DNA from: CALOAD01 sp942491415 | GTDB taxonomy: Bacteria; Cyanobacteriota; Vampirovibrionia; Gastranaerophilales; CALOAD01 | NCBI GenBank assembly: GCA_942491415.1 | Contig: CALOAD010000024.1 | Location: 1 to 9,017 of the forward strand | Length of the DNA: 9,017 nt | Direction: 5' to 3' | Part shown: in pieces, positions 1 through 6,772 of the stretch | Numbering within the stretch: the first letter of the stretch is position 1 | How the letters are laid out: each line of letters opens with the position of its first letter | Made by a program: the position numbers and the translations under genes | The notes under the pieces: model-generated | The model's database searches: none | What the model saw: only the letters and a program-made list of their open reading frames with translations | What the model was told of the DNA's origin: nothing

Positions 1-1522
1 AAGATAGCTCTATAAAACTTTTTATTTCTTTATCATCAGCATTTGCAGATATTTTAACCGATTGAATCCTGTTTCTCAATTGATTAGGTATTTTTTGCAA
101 ATGCTCCCCGATATATTTTGAATCTCTTGCTTTTTCTAAATTTATATATGCTTTAAACTCTTCTTGCAACTGTATTTCTTCACCAGGCTCCATTTTTAGA
201 TTTTCCTCTGCAAAATCTATCATATATTCAACTCCTGATTTTTCACCAAAAATATAAGTTTCGTTCGGTAATTTTCCTATGCAAAAAGATATATTTCTGC
301 CGGGAATACTTATATGAGTTAATTCGTTATTTTTATAGGTAGTCTTTCCATAGTCCGCCGAGGGTAAAAACAATATAGACAGCTTAAGTAAACGATCCAT
401 AACACGATCTAATTCAGCTGTGTATGGCATAATAGCTACAAAATTTTCGTTATTAGCTACTGTTTTTAAATGAAGAAGGGTTAATGGATTAGCAAAAGCA
501 GGTAAAAGATCTTTTTCCAAATCAATTTTTGAATATTCCTTCAAAAATTCTTTCGATATTTTATACTCTTCTTTTTTCTTTAAACCTTTTATTTCAATAA
601 ATAAATCCAAAAGATCTTTAGCGTTCGCAATTTGCAAATACGTTACAGTAGCTTCAGGCATTTTGAAAGGGCCTATTCTGTTTTTTTTATTAAAAAGCTT
701 TTGAAAGGGCTGTTTTTTATCAATAAAACTTCCTGAAGATAATTTTGAATGTGCGAAAATTTCAAAACGATCATCCAGTCTTTTTATTGAAGCAGCTGTA
801 AAATCGGGTATATCAAAAAAAAGTTTTAGCTCTTCAGAAAAGTTTTTGAAAATATTATTAGCTTTATCAATAAAAATAGAATGATCCGTTACAATAACAG
901 AGCCATGACGATCTTCTTCTAAATATAAAGAAGCTGTTTCAAATTTTTTATTATTTTTTAATGTAGAATCGTGCTTTATTAAAAATTCTTTGATATAACT
1001 TTTTATAGTTCCAATATTATTTGAAAAATAAAGATTTTTATTGCCAGAAATATAATAGAAATTACTCTTTACAAGATTATAGATTTTTATACCTTTATAA
1101 GTTTTAGAATTAATTTGTCTACCTGAGATAATCTGAATGATTTTATTTACGATATTTTCGTCAATATTTGAAATTATAAACAAATTATGAAAAGTATTTT
1201 CGGATTTCCACCTGCCAAAACTAAGTTTATCCCCGCAATTATTTAATAAAAATTTAAAAGCATAGGTTTTTAAATCTGCACTTACAAGTTTATCAATGTC
1301 GTAATCAAAGTAAACCGAAGCGTTTTGAGGATAAAAAGTTCCTGAAGGTTTTAATGCTTCATTCGGTGTTTTTTGCATTTGAAACACCAAAAAAGACGCA
1401 AAAGAAAATACAATTAAAAAAGTAACGATAGCGTTTAATATGGGATTTCCATATTTTTTCGTTTTTTCCGCCGTTGGATTTAAATCTATATCAAATATAA
1501 GTTTTTTATCTTTTGAAGGCAT
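1..1522 (-). CDS. Membrane-anchored DUF3352-like protein, C-terminus cut by window edge
   Basis: The frame is open for 507 codons from the ATG at 1520-1522 to the window edge, with no stop, so the C-terminus lies outside. Residues 1-27 are polar and lysine-rich (start MPSKDKKLIFDIDLNP). Residues 28-47 form one hydrophobic segment (ILNAIVTFLIVFSFASFLVF). The rest is a long soluble domain, so the protein is predicted to be anchored by its N-terminus with the bulk outside the cytoplasm. There is no signal-peptidase site or lipobox. The opening of the soluble part (FYPQNASVYFDYDIDKLVSA) and the later repeat-like blocks around 'VIVTDHSIFIDKANNIF' and 'PEATVTYLQIANAKDLLDLF' resemble the DUF3352 family, known mainly from Cyanobacteria and relatives and of unknown function. 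That family call is from memory and moderate. The start is supported by an AGGA 7 bases upstream. The gene is transcribed away from everything else in the window. Confidence 0.75.
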   Translation of the reverse strand, partial: MPSKDKKLIFDIDLNPTAEKTKKYGNPILNAIVTFLIVFSFASFLVFQMQKTPNEALKPSGTFYPQNASVYFDYDIDKLVSADLKTYAFKFLLNNCGDKLSFGRWKSENTFHNLFIISNIDENIVNKIIQIISGRQINSKTYKGIKIYNLVKSNFYYISGNKNLYFSNNIGTIKSYIKEFLIKHDSTLKNNKKFETASLYLEEDRHGSVIVTDHSIFIDKANNIFKNFSEELKLFFDIPDFTAASIKRLDDRFEIFAHSKLSSGSFIDKKQPFQKLFNKKNRIGPFKMPEATVTYLQIANAKDLLDLFIEIKGLKKKEEYKISKEFLKEYSKIDLEKDLLPAFANPLTLLHLKTVANNENFVAIMPYTAELDRVMDRLLKLSILFLPSADYGKTTYKNNELTHISIPGRNISFCIGKLPNETYIFGEKSGVEYMIDFAEENLKMEPGEEIQLQEEFKAYINLEKARDSKYIGEHLQKIPNQLRNRIQSVKISANADDKEIKSFIELS

Positions 1523-1529
1523 CTTAAAA

Positions 1530-1533
1530 TCCT
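1530..1533 (-). promoter_or_regulatory. Ribosome binding site of the DUF3352-like gene
   Basis: The minus-strand sequence AGGA lies 7 bases before the ATG at 1522. It fixes the start of the DUF3352-like gene. Most plus-strand genes in this window have no comparable site. Confidence 0.55.
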
Positions 1534-1560
1534 AAATTGAAACTTTTAATAGATTTATCT

Positions 1561-1590
1561 ATTTTATTACTAAAATGTATAATTATTCAA
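1561..1590 (-). promoter_or_regulatory. Possible promoter of the DUF3352-like gene
   Basis: On the minus strand there is TTGAAT (1590-1585), an 18-base spacer and TAAAAT (1566-1561), about 40 bases before the start codon. The match is 4/6 and 5/6 to the sigma70 consensus. In DNA this AT-rich such matches arise easily by chance, so this is only a candidate. Confidence 0.25.
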
Positions 1591-1751
1591 CGTTTTTTGA
1601 ATTTTATTTTAGGTGATTTTATATTTTATTCACGTATTTGTTTAATATTTTTTAACTTAAATAATATAGTAAAAAAGCAAGCTTTAATCATTCTAGTTAA
1701 AGGTTTACAAGTGTTTGATAATTATATTACAAAACCAAAATAAAGGAAAGT

Positions 1752-1780
1752 TTGTATGTTTTAAAAAAAACTGGTACTAT
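1752..1780 (+). promoter_or_regulatory. Possible extended -10 promoter of the STAS gene
   Basis: TTGTAT (1752-1757) is followed after 17 bases by TACTAT (1775-1780). A TGG (1772-1774) just before the hexamer makes an extended -10. It sits about 58 bases before the ATG at 1838. Spacing is ideal but both hexamers are only 4/6, so confidence is low. Confidence 0.3.
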
Positions 1781-1837
1781 TTCAATTGTCATTTATTCAT
1801 TTATTTGTTTAGTATTATGGAAGGGTTTTAATAGCTA

Positions 1838-2202
1838 ATGCGTTTGAATACGAGAAAATTTGAAGAATTTTATATAATGGAACTTACGGAAAGCGTTTTT
1901 CATAGAAGTTTTATCAACGAACTAAAACAAGAAGTAAGGCTTTTGATTGAAAATAACGCCAAAAATATTATCTTTGATCTTTCAAAAAAGTTGAAAAAAT
2001 AGATGGTGTAGGATTTGGTGTACTTCTTGCTATACAAAAAATGACCATTTTTCACGACGTAAACATAAAATTATTTGGACTACAACCTGAAATGCAAGAC
2101 CTATTCAACAGGACTAGCATGGGGCGTGTTATTAACATCTGTAAAAATGCAGATGAATGCGAAGCTCCTATAGAAAAAGCGCCTCTTTTAAGTGTTGTTT
2201 AG
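1838..2202 (+). CDS. STAS-domain (anti-sigma factor antagonist-like) protein, interrupted by one A-run frameshift
   Basis: STAS proteins such as SpoIIAA and RsbV act in the cytoplasm by binding anti-sigma factors or other partners. As written, translation from ATG 1838 stops at TAG 2000-2002 after 54 codons. The remainder of the domain continues without a break in the -1 frame to TAG 2200-2202. Lengthening the A6 run at 1984-1989 by one A restores a single 121-residue protein, the usual length of a stand-alone STAS domain. It then contains NIIFDLSKKVEKIDGVGFGV and a C-terminal half typical of the fold (FGLQPEMQDLFNRT). In SpoIIAA-type proteins the loop after 'D' carries a phosphorylated Ser (D-S-x-G). 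Here it reads D-G-V-G, so that serine is absent and kinase control of the classic type is unlikely. The start has only a distant GGAAGGG (1819-1825), and ATG 1898 is a possible alternative. No anti-sigma or kinase partner gene lies beside it. The 3' end overlaps the convergent minus-strand gene by 4 bases. Confidence 0.7.
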
Positions 2203-2477
2203 TATTCTTTTTTAATTATAGTGGTAATTTCAGGCTTGCAATTATAAGATTTAATTAAATGCCCGTATCTTTCCATACGAAGCTTTAACCAGCTAACCAT
2301 TGTATTTGAACCATAAACTTCAATAACTCTTGTTCGCATAAAATGTCTATAAGATCTGTTATAGTTTTCTTCAAGATAAGTATTGCATCTGCAGTTCAGC
2401 TCTTCAATAAGTTCATACAAGGTCTTTAGCCAGGCTGCCTGAACAGACTTTTCGTTAACTTTAAATTGTAAAATCAT
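2199..2477 (-). CDS. Hypothetical 92-residue protein
   Basis: I do not recognise this protein. It is a complete minus-strand frame starting at ATG 2477 and ending at TAA 2201-2199. It has one of the best ribosome binding sites in the window (GAGGA, 5 bases before the ATG), which argues for a real gene. The product is soluble and mixed in charge, with no signal peptide or membrane segment. Residues 12-35 (about QAAWLKTLYELIEELNCRCN) look helical and amphipathic. A basic, aromatic middle (residues 37-52, with NRSYRHFMRTRVIEVY) follows, then a WLKLRMERYGH stretch. Cysteines are at 29, 31 and 80, without a clear metal-site pattern. Length and composition would fit a small regulatory or nucleic-acid-binding protein, but that is only a guess. 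Its stop overlaps the stop of the STAS gene on the other strand. Confidence 0.6.
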   Translation of the reverse strand: MILQFKVNEKSVQAAWLKTLYELIEELNCRCNTYLEENYNRSYRHFMRTRVIEVYGSNTMVSWLKLRMERYGHLIKSYNCKPEITTIIKKEY

Positions 2478-2482
2478 GCCGG

Positions 2483-2487
2483 TCCTC
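2483..2487 (-). promoter_or_regulatory. Ribosome binding site of the 92-residue gene
   Basis: The minus-strand GAGGA lies 5 bases before the ATG at 2477. It is the main evidence that this small frame is translated. Confidence 0.55.
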
Positions 2488-2689
2488 GCTGTAGGATTTT
2501 CTGTAAGTAATTAATAGCCATATATAAAATCATATCGAAATAAATTTTTCCATATGCTTGTTTTTAGTGTAATGCCAAAGGTTTGAATGTCTGTTAATGT
2601 TATTCTGCAAGGAATTTAAAAATACTGTATAATTATTATAACAAATATTATTTTGCTTTTAAAGTGTATAGTAAAATTAAATTTAAAAT

Positions 2690-3049
2690 ATGAAAAAAAT
2701 AATGAAACTAATTGATACAACAAACGACAATATAATCGGCGATAAAATAGAGATTGCCGAAAGTTTTTGGTCGAAAACAGTAGGTCTTTTAAATAGGAAA
2801 AAGTTAAAAAAAGACGAAGGTTTGCTGCTAAAAAAAACTCGAAGCATTCATTCTATAGGAATGAAGTTCAATTTTGACGCTATATATCTCGACAAGGACT
2901 TTAAAATTGTTGAAATCCACCATAATATAAAGCCTAATAAAGTTCTTCCCATTGTATTCAATGCCAAACATACTCTTGAAGTTGCCGCAAACACAGCTAA
3001 AGAACTTGGATTGAAAAAAGGAAACTTTTTAAAAATAGATAAAGACTAA
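2690..3049 (+). CDS. DUF192 family protein
   Basis: This 119-residue protein belongs to DUF192 (PF02643), a small beta-rich fold of unknown function found widely in bacteria and archaea. The family blocks appear in order. Residues 32-47 have the GL-x-x-R-K-x-L start with an acidic turn (GLLNRKKLKKDEGLLL). Residues 53-69 are IHSIGMKFNFDAIYLDK, the 'IHT-GM-F-D--FLD' form of the motif. Residues 94-111 are HTLEVAANTAKELGLKKG, the conserved LEV-A-G/N-TA--LG---G ending. There is no signal peptide, so it is probably cytoplasmic, unlike many longer exported members. ATG 2690 is taken as start; ATG 2702 (four codons in) is an equal alternative, because neither has a Shine-Dalgarno site. The stop is 3 bases before uvrC, which suggests co-transcription. 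Confidence 0.85.
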   Translation: MKKIMKLIDTTNDNIIGDKIEIAESFWSKTVGLLNRKKLKKDEGLLLKKTRSIHSIGMKFNFDAIYLDKDFKIVEIHHNIKPNKVLPIVFNAKHTLEVAANTAKELGLKKGNFLKIDKD

Positions 3050-3052
3050 ATA

Positions 3053-4882
3053 ATGAAAACTCATCTATGTCTCAAAGAATCGTTAAAACTCCTACCCGAA
3101 GCTCCCGGGGTATATTTGATGTACGACAATTCCGATAATATTATTTATATCGGAAAAGCAAAAGTGCTTAAAAATCGAGTTAAAAGTTATTTTTCTAAAA
3201 AACACGATACTCCAAAACTCAAAGTTATGGTGCCTCAAATTATAAGATTTGAATTTATTATTACCGATTCCGAAGTTGAGGCTCTAATTCTTGAATCTCA
3301 CCTTATTAAAAAACACAAACCTAAATATAACGTACTCTTAAAGGACGATAAAAAATTTCCATGGTTCTTGATAACAGATGATGAATACCCGAGAATTGTT
3401 ATAACAAGAAAAAATGACAAAAAAGCCTTAAAGGGTAAGTATTTTGGACCTTACACAAATGCAAGAGCTATGTATTCAACACTTGATCTTATAAAAAAAC
3501 TCTTCCCTTTAAAACAATGCAAAAAACCAAGATTTAAAGATCGTCCTTGCATTTATCATCAAATAGGAAAATGTCTAGGTCCTTGTCAAAAGCTTGTAAC
3601 GCCCCAAAACTACCAAAAAGTGGTAAAACAAGTAGAGCTATTTCTCTCGGGAAAACAAACCGAACTTATTGCCCAACTAAAAAAACAAATGGAACAATAC
3701 GGTAAAAATCAAGAATATGAAAAAGCCGCAAAATATCGAGACAGCTACTTTGACGTTCAAAAAGTTGTTGAAAAACAAAAAGTAGTAAGTGAAAATACAA
3801 ATGTAAATCAAGATATCATAGGTTATGATAACGACGATTTACGTATGTCGATTGTGCTTTTAAAGGTACGTGACGGTCGATTGATCGCAAAAGAAGATTT
3901 TGACCTTGCTTTGGATAGATTACATTCAGCTGAAGAATCTGTTTTAAGCTTTATTAAAAGCTATTATCAAATGGTTCCGGATGAAAACATTCCTAAAGAA
4001 ATTCTAGTCCCTGATGAAATACAAAAAAATGAAAAAGATGTCATAACTCAATGGCTAAGCATAAAAAAAGATCAAAAAGTTAGTTTAATAACTCCCAAAC
4101 TTCAAAAAAAACACGAACTGGTCGAACTTGCCATAAAAAATGCAACTGCTCACTTAGAAACACTTCGAATCATTGATATGGCAAAAGTTCAAGATGATTG
4201 GAATGAAATAGGCAGTTATATTCAAGAGAAGCTGGAACTTTCCAAATTCCCGCATCTCATTGAATGTTTTGATATATCTCATATTCAAGGCACAAATACC
4301 GTTGCAAGTATGGTTGTTTTTAAAAACGGCAAAAGCTTCAAATCTGAATATAAACGTTTTAAGATTCGATCTACAGAAGGTAAACCCGATGATTTTGAAG
4401 CAATGAAAGAAGTTATAAGAAGAAGATACTCAAGAGTTTTAAAAGAAAATCTACCTTTGGCTGATCTAATCATTATAGATGGAGGTAAAGGACAACTATC
4501 GCACGCAAAAGAAGTTCTGGATGAACTGGGATTGGTAGATCAACCTATAGTTTCACTTGCTAAAAGAATAGAAGAAGTTTTCATTCCCGAAAGATCTTTT
4601 CCTGTAATATTTCCATCTTCATCAAAAGCTTTATTTATTTTTCAAAAAATAAGAGACGAAGCACACAGATTTGCAATTACTTATCATCGTAAACTAAGAG
4701 AAAATCAAGCAACCAAATCTATTTTAGACGATATCCCCGGGCTTGGAATAAAAAAGAAAAAAATATTATTCGATCATTTTGAAGATATAAAAGGAATTAT
4801 GTTGGCTAATAGATCAGAACTTGAACGTATATTGGGTAAAAGCAACGGTTATAAAGTTTTCAAGTTTTTGAACAAAAAGTAA
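3053..4882 (+). CDS. uvrC: UvrABC excinuclease subunit C
   Basis: UvrC is the nuclease of nucleotide excision repair. It is recruited to the UvrB-DNA complex at a lesion and cuts on both sides of it. The 609-residue length is normal. The N-terminal GIY-YIG domain (about residues 16-95) makes the 3' incision. It shows GVY (19-21), YIG (32-34) and residues equivalent to the known catalytic set: Tyr21, Tyr32, Arg42 and Glu81. Four cysteines (156, 166, 174, 178) match the cluster reported to bind an Fe-S centre. The UVR motif that contacts UvrB is at about 203-238. The RNase H-like 5'-incision domain has Asp407 (ECFDISH), Asp476 (IIIDGGKG) and His538 (RDEAHRF). A helix-hairpin-helix DNA-binding tail covers about 557-606 (DDIPGLGIKKKK). 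It starts 3 bases after the DUF192 stop with no Shine-Dalgarno site, so translation may depend on the upstream gene. All catalytic residues are present, so it should be active. No uvrA or uvrB lies nearby and no LexA box was seen. Confidence 0.97.
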   Translation: MKTHLCLKESLKLLPEAPGVYLMYDNSDNIIYIGKAKVLKNRVKSYFSKKHDTPKLKVMVPQIIRFEFIITDSEVEALILESHLIKKHKPKYNVLLKDDKKFPWFLITDDEYPRIVITRKNDKKALKGKYFGPYTNARAMYSTLDLIKKLFPLKQCKKPRFKDRPCIYHQIGKCLGPCQKLVTPQNYQKVVKQVELFLSGKQTELIAQLKKQMEQYGKNQEYEKAAKYRDSYFDVQKVVEKQKVVSENTNVNQDIIGYDNDDLRMSIVLLKVRDGRLIAKEDFDLALDRLHSAEESVLSFIKSYYQMVPDENIPKEILVPDEIQKNEKDVITQWLSIKKDQKVSLITPKLQKKHELVELAIKNATAHLETLRIIDMAKVQDDWNEIGSYIQEKLELSKFPHLIECFDISHIQGTNTVASMVVFKNGKSFKSEYKRFKIRSTEGKPDDFEAMKEVIRRRYSRVLKENLPLADLIIIDGGKGQLSHAKEVLDELGLVDQPIVSLAKRIEEVFIPERSFPVIFPSSSKALFIFQKIRDEAHRFAITYHRKLRENQATKSILDDIPGLGIKKKKILFDHFEDIKGIMLANRSELERILGKSNGYKVFKFLNKK

Positions 4883-4939
4883 ATGTTGGAATGGTTTAAG
4901 GTGGAAATTTAAAAAAATGATCATAATAATAAAAAGTAG

Positions 4940-5200
4940 ATTTTCGAGCCGAGTGAAGTATTTTAAGGTTGCTTTGTGAGTCGGAGCGAAGGTGGCGATT
5001 GTAATTCGTTAACTGCAAGATCTCAAGACAAGGAAAGCACAGACGGAAAGCTCACTTTGGGGATAAATATTTTCAGCAAACGAGGCGTAGAAAATAAGTT
5101 TTATTATGCAGATCAAAGCTTTTTGGGTACTTTTTTGCTTAAAAAGTACCTCCTTGAAGAGAATAAAGTTTTTCTTTGGCGGTTTTTACAGTGATAAACA
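4940..5200. other. G+C-richer intergenic element, possibly a dispersed repeat or structured RNA
   Basis: Between uvrC and dprA this stretch is visibly richer in G+C than the DNA on either side, especially 4943-5070 (for example GAGTCGGAGCGAAGGTGGCG at 4978). A 72-codon frame from a GTG at 4976 to TGA 5192-5194 crosses it. That frame has no ribosome binding site and reads partly through the hairpin at 5126-5150. Its peptide (including SFLGTFLLKKYL) looks like the chance translations typical of intergenic repeats. I checked for signature blocks of tRNA, SRP RNA, RNase P RNA and tmRNA and found none. Whether it recurs elsewhere in the genome cannot be seen from one window. Confidence 0.4.
5126..5150. 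repeat. Perfect inverted repeat, 10-bp stem
   Basis: GGTACTTTTT (5126-5135) and AAAAAGTACC (5141-5150) are perfect complements around a 5-base TGCTT loop. A G-U pair can extend the stem by one. The plus strand has no T-tract after it (TCCTTG follows), so it is a poor intrinsic terminator for uvrC. It could equally be a palindromic part of a dispersed repeat. Confidence 0.7.
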
Positions 5201-5212
5201 AGCCTTAAATCC

Positions 5213-5251
5213 AGTGGTTATCACTTTGACAAAGCAAAGCTGATAACCACT
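5213..5251. repeat. Perfect 11-bp inverted repeat with nested inner stem
   Basis: AGTGGTTATCA (5213-5223) pairs perfectly with TGATAACCACT (5241-5251). Inside it, CTTTG (5224-5228) pairs with CAAAG (5235-5239) around a 6-base loop, leaving one bulged C at 5240. The stem therefore has 16 pairs. There is no T-run on either side, so it is not a standard intrinsic terminator. A processing site, a factor-dependent 3' end for uvrC mRNA, a repeat element or a protein-binding palindrome are all possible. Confidence 0.7.
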
Positions 5252-5564
5252 TACAGCAATAACATTCACTCAAAGAACTTTTACAAAATTCTATCATAGT
5301 CAAATTTTTCTACCCGATAATTTCTTTTTTATTGTTTTTTGTTTCTTTTTATTGTTTATAGTTGGGTTTTGAGATTTGATTTTTTAACGCTTTTGGATTT
5401 TGCTTATAGCTCTGTTTTTAGATTTAATCGAATAGAAAAATTTTCCTCGAATATAATTTTGAGAGTTCTAATTCACTCATTTAAAATAATTTTGTATTGG
5501 CATAAAATATTTTATTAATATTAAATCAACAATAAATTTACCGCTAACCAAAAAAGTAAAAAAA
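5252..5564. other. AT-rich intergenic stretch upstream of dprA, no gene seen
   Basis: This is strongly T-rich on the plus strand over 5300-5460 and then becomes A/T mixed. No frame of useful length with a start or ribosome binding site is present on either strand. It contains a near-perfect tandem repeat at 5323-5358 and the short palindrome TTAATATTAA at 5515-5524. A TATAAT at 5452 has no acceptable -35 box. Confidence 0.55.
5323..5358. repeat. T-rich tandem repeat, two copies
   Basis: TTTCTTTTTTATTGTTTT (5323-5340) is followed after one G by TTTCTTTTTATTGTTTA (5342-5358). The copies differ by one T in the run and by the last base. It is probably a slippage product of low-complexity DNA. 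Confidence 0.55.
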
Positions 5565-5594
5565 TTGACAACCTAATTTACATGATGTTATTAA
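5565..5594 (+). promoter_or_regulatory. Promoter of dprA (and probably topA)
   Basis: A perfect TTGACA (5565-5570) is followed by an 18-base spacer and TATTAA (5589-5594), with TG at 5586-5587 forming an extended -10. Transcription would start near 5601, leaving a leader of about 30 bases before the ATG at 5633. This is the best sigma70-type promoter in the window, because the -35 is an exact consensus. Confidence 0.55.
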
Positions 5595-5632
5595 TTTTTA
5601 TATAGATAGTTAATCAAAGTAAAATAAAATTA

Positions 5633-6739
5633 ATGGATCAATCAAACAAAGACTACAAATATTGGCTGGCATTTGCCAAAACCGATGGTGTTGGAAGCAT
5701 ATCACTGCTTGAAATATACAATCATTTCGGTTCAATGCAAGAAGCGTGGAATTCTTCTCATTCAGACTGGTTGCATTTTGATCGTTTACGACAAAAAACC
5801 ATTGAAAATTTTCTGGATAGAAGAAAGTCTGTAAACCCTGATAAACTTCCAGAAGAAATCGAAAAAAAAGACATTAAAACAATCTCTATAATAGACGATA
5901 ACTACCCTGCAATACTCAAAGAAATACACGATCCACCCGCTTTACTTTTTGTAAAAGGAGATCTGTCAATATGTAACCTTGAAAGAACTTTAGCGGTTGT
6001 AGGAAGCAGAAAATGCAGTTTATATATTAATGGTGTTTTAAAAAAGATAATATCAGAAATGGCAAACACCGACGTTACCATTGTGAGCGGAATGGCAAGC
6101 GGGGTCGATACTTTTGCTCATCAAGCTGCACTTGATACTAATTTAAAAACAATCGCAGTAATAGGAAGCGGTTTCGATTTTATATATCCTGCAAAAAATA
6201 AAAGATTATTCAATAATATAATCGAACAAAATGGTGCTGTTTTATCTGAATATTACCCTGATAAAACACCTGAAGCATGGCGTTTTCCAAAACGTAATCG
6301 AATAGTTAGCGGTTTATCAAAAGGAACTTTAGTAGCAGAAGCGGGTTTAAAAAGTGGAGCCTTGATTACAGCTAGATTAACAGCTGAACAAAATCGAGAA
6401 TTAATGTGTATTCCCGGCATGATTTCAAATCCAAATACTGAAGGCACACATAAATTACTCAAAGAAGGTGCTGCTCTTGTAACGACTTTTAACGACATTT
6501 TAGATTGTCTAAACTGGCAATATATAAGCAATACAGCTTTTTCATGCCAAGAACCCGAATTACAACTCCTTGACAATGAAGCAAAAATATATGAAATTTT
6601 AAAATTGGAACCTAAATCCATAGATAAAATTGTAAATGAATCACATTTAGATATAGGTAACATAATGGTAACTTTGACAGCTTTAGAGCTAAAAGGTATG
6701 ATTAAGCAACTTCCTGGCGAAAATTACGTCAAAGCATAA
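5633..6739 (+). CDS. dprA: DNA processing protein DprA (Smf)
   Basis: DprA binds single-stranded DNA entering the cell during natural transformation, protects it and loads RecA on it. It is also kept in many bacteria not known to be competent. The 368-residue product has the full family architecture. An N-terminal helical region covers about residues 8-60. The Rossmann-like DprA core spans about 85-290, with VGSRKCS (123-129), SGMASGVDTFAH (152-163), IGSGFDFIYPAKN (177-189), FPKRNRIVSGLS (218-229) and SGALITA (241-247), then GTHKLLKEGA (271-280). A C-terminal winged-helix-like domain covers about 312-366. All signature residues are present and the frame is intact. A strong promoter lies 38 bases upstream, but there is no Shine-Dalgarno site before the ATG. 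topA follows after 33 bases, a pairing also found in other bacteria such as Bacillus, so the two genes are probably co-transcribed. No com genes are in the window, so actual competence cannot be judged. Confidence 0.95.
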   Translation: MDQSNKDYKYWLAFAKTDGVGSISLLEIYNHFGSMQEAWNSSHSDWLHFDRLRQKTIENFLDRRKSVNPDKLPEEIEKKDIKTISIIDDNYPAILKEIHDPPALLFVKGDLSICNLERTLAVVGSRKCSLYINGVLKKIISEMANTDVTIVSGMASGVDTFAHQAALDTNLKTIAVIGSGFDFIYPAKNKRLFNNIIEQNGAVLSEYYPDKTPEAWRFPKRNRIVSGLSKGTLVAEAGLKSGALITARLTAEQNRELMCIPGMISNPNTEGTHKLLKEGAALVTTFNDILDCLNWQYISNTAFSCQEPELQLLDNEAKIYEILKLEPKSIDKIVNESHLDIGNIMVTLTALELKGMIKQLPGENYVKA

Positions 6740-6772
6740 AAAGTCAGATATTATTAAGAAATGGCAGAATAA

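Larger units (their letters stand above)
1523..1837. other. Divergent intergenic region, no gene seen
   Basis: This 315-bp, very AT-rich stretch separates the minus-strand DUF3352-like gene from the plus-strand STAS gene. It should carry both divergent promoters. A 68-codon open frame at 1537-1743 begins at TTG, has no ribosome binding site and gives a low-complexity I/L/F/N-rich peptide, as expected from AT-rich noncoding DNA. The 12-mer TGTATAATTATT at 1576 occurs again at 2626, upstream of the DUF192 gene, and each copy contains a TATAAT. Neither copy has a good -35 box at 16-18 bases. Confidence 0.6.

Noticed and set aside
1537..1743. 68-codon plus-strand open frame
   Set aside because: It starts with TTG, has no ribosome binding site and encodes a low-complexity I/L/F/N-rich peptide expected from AT-rich noncoding DNA.
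2478..3060. LexA/SOS operator upstream of the DUF192-uvrC pair
   Set aside because: No GAAC-N4-GTTC-type or CTG-N10-CAG-type box was found in the upstream region.
4285..4473. Minus-strand open frame inside uvrC
   Set aside because: It lies antisense to the conserved RNase H-like domain of UvrC and is a shadow of that coding constraint.
4976..5194. 72-codon plus-strand open frame starting with GTG
   Set aside because: There is no ribosome binding site, part of it translates a perfect hairpin, and the peptide has no domain character. It is treated as part of a noncoding element instead.
5213..5251. Intrinsic terminator for uvrC or a dif/attachment site
   Set aside because: There is no T-tract on either side for termination. 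The 11-bp arms are 17 bases apart, not the 6 expected of a Xer site.
4940..5260. Known structured RNA (tRNA, SRP RNA, RNase P RNA, tmRNA)
   Set aside because: None of the conserved sequence blocks of these RNAs could be found on either strand.
6253..6663. 136-codon minus-strand open frame inside dprA
   Set aside because: It is fully antisense to conserved DprA motifs and its peptide resembles no protein family.
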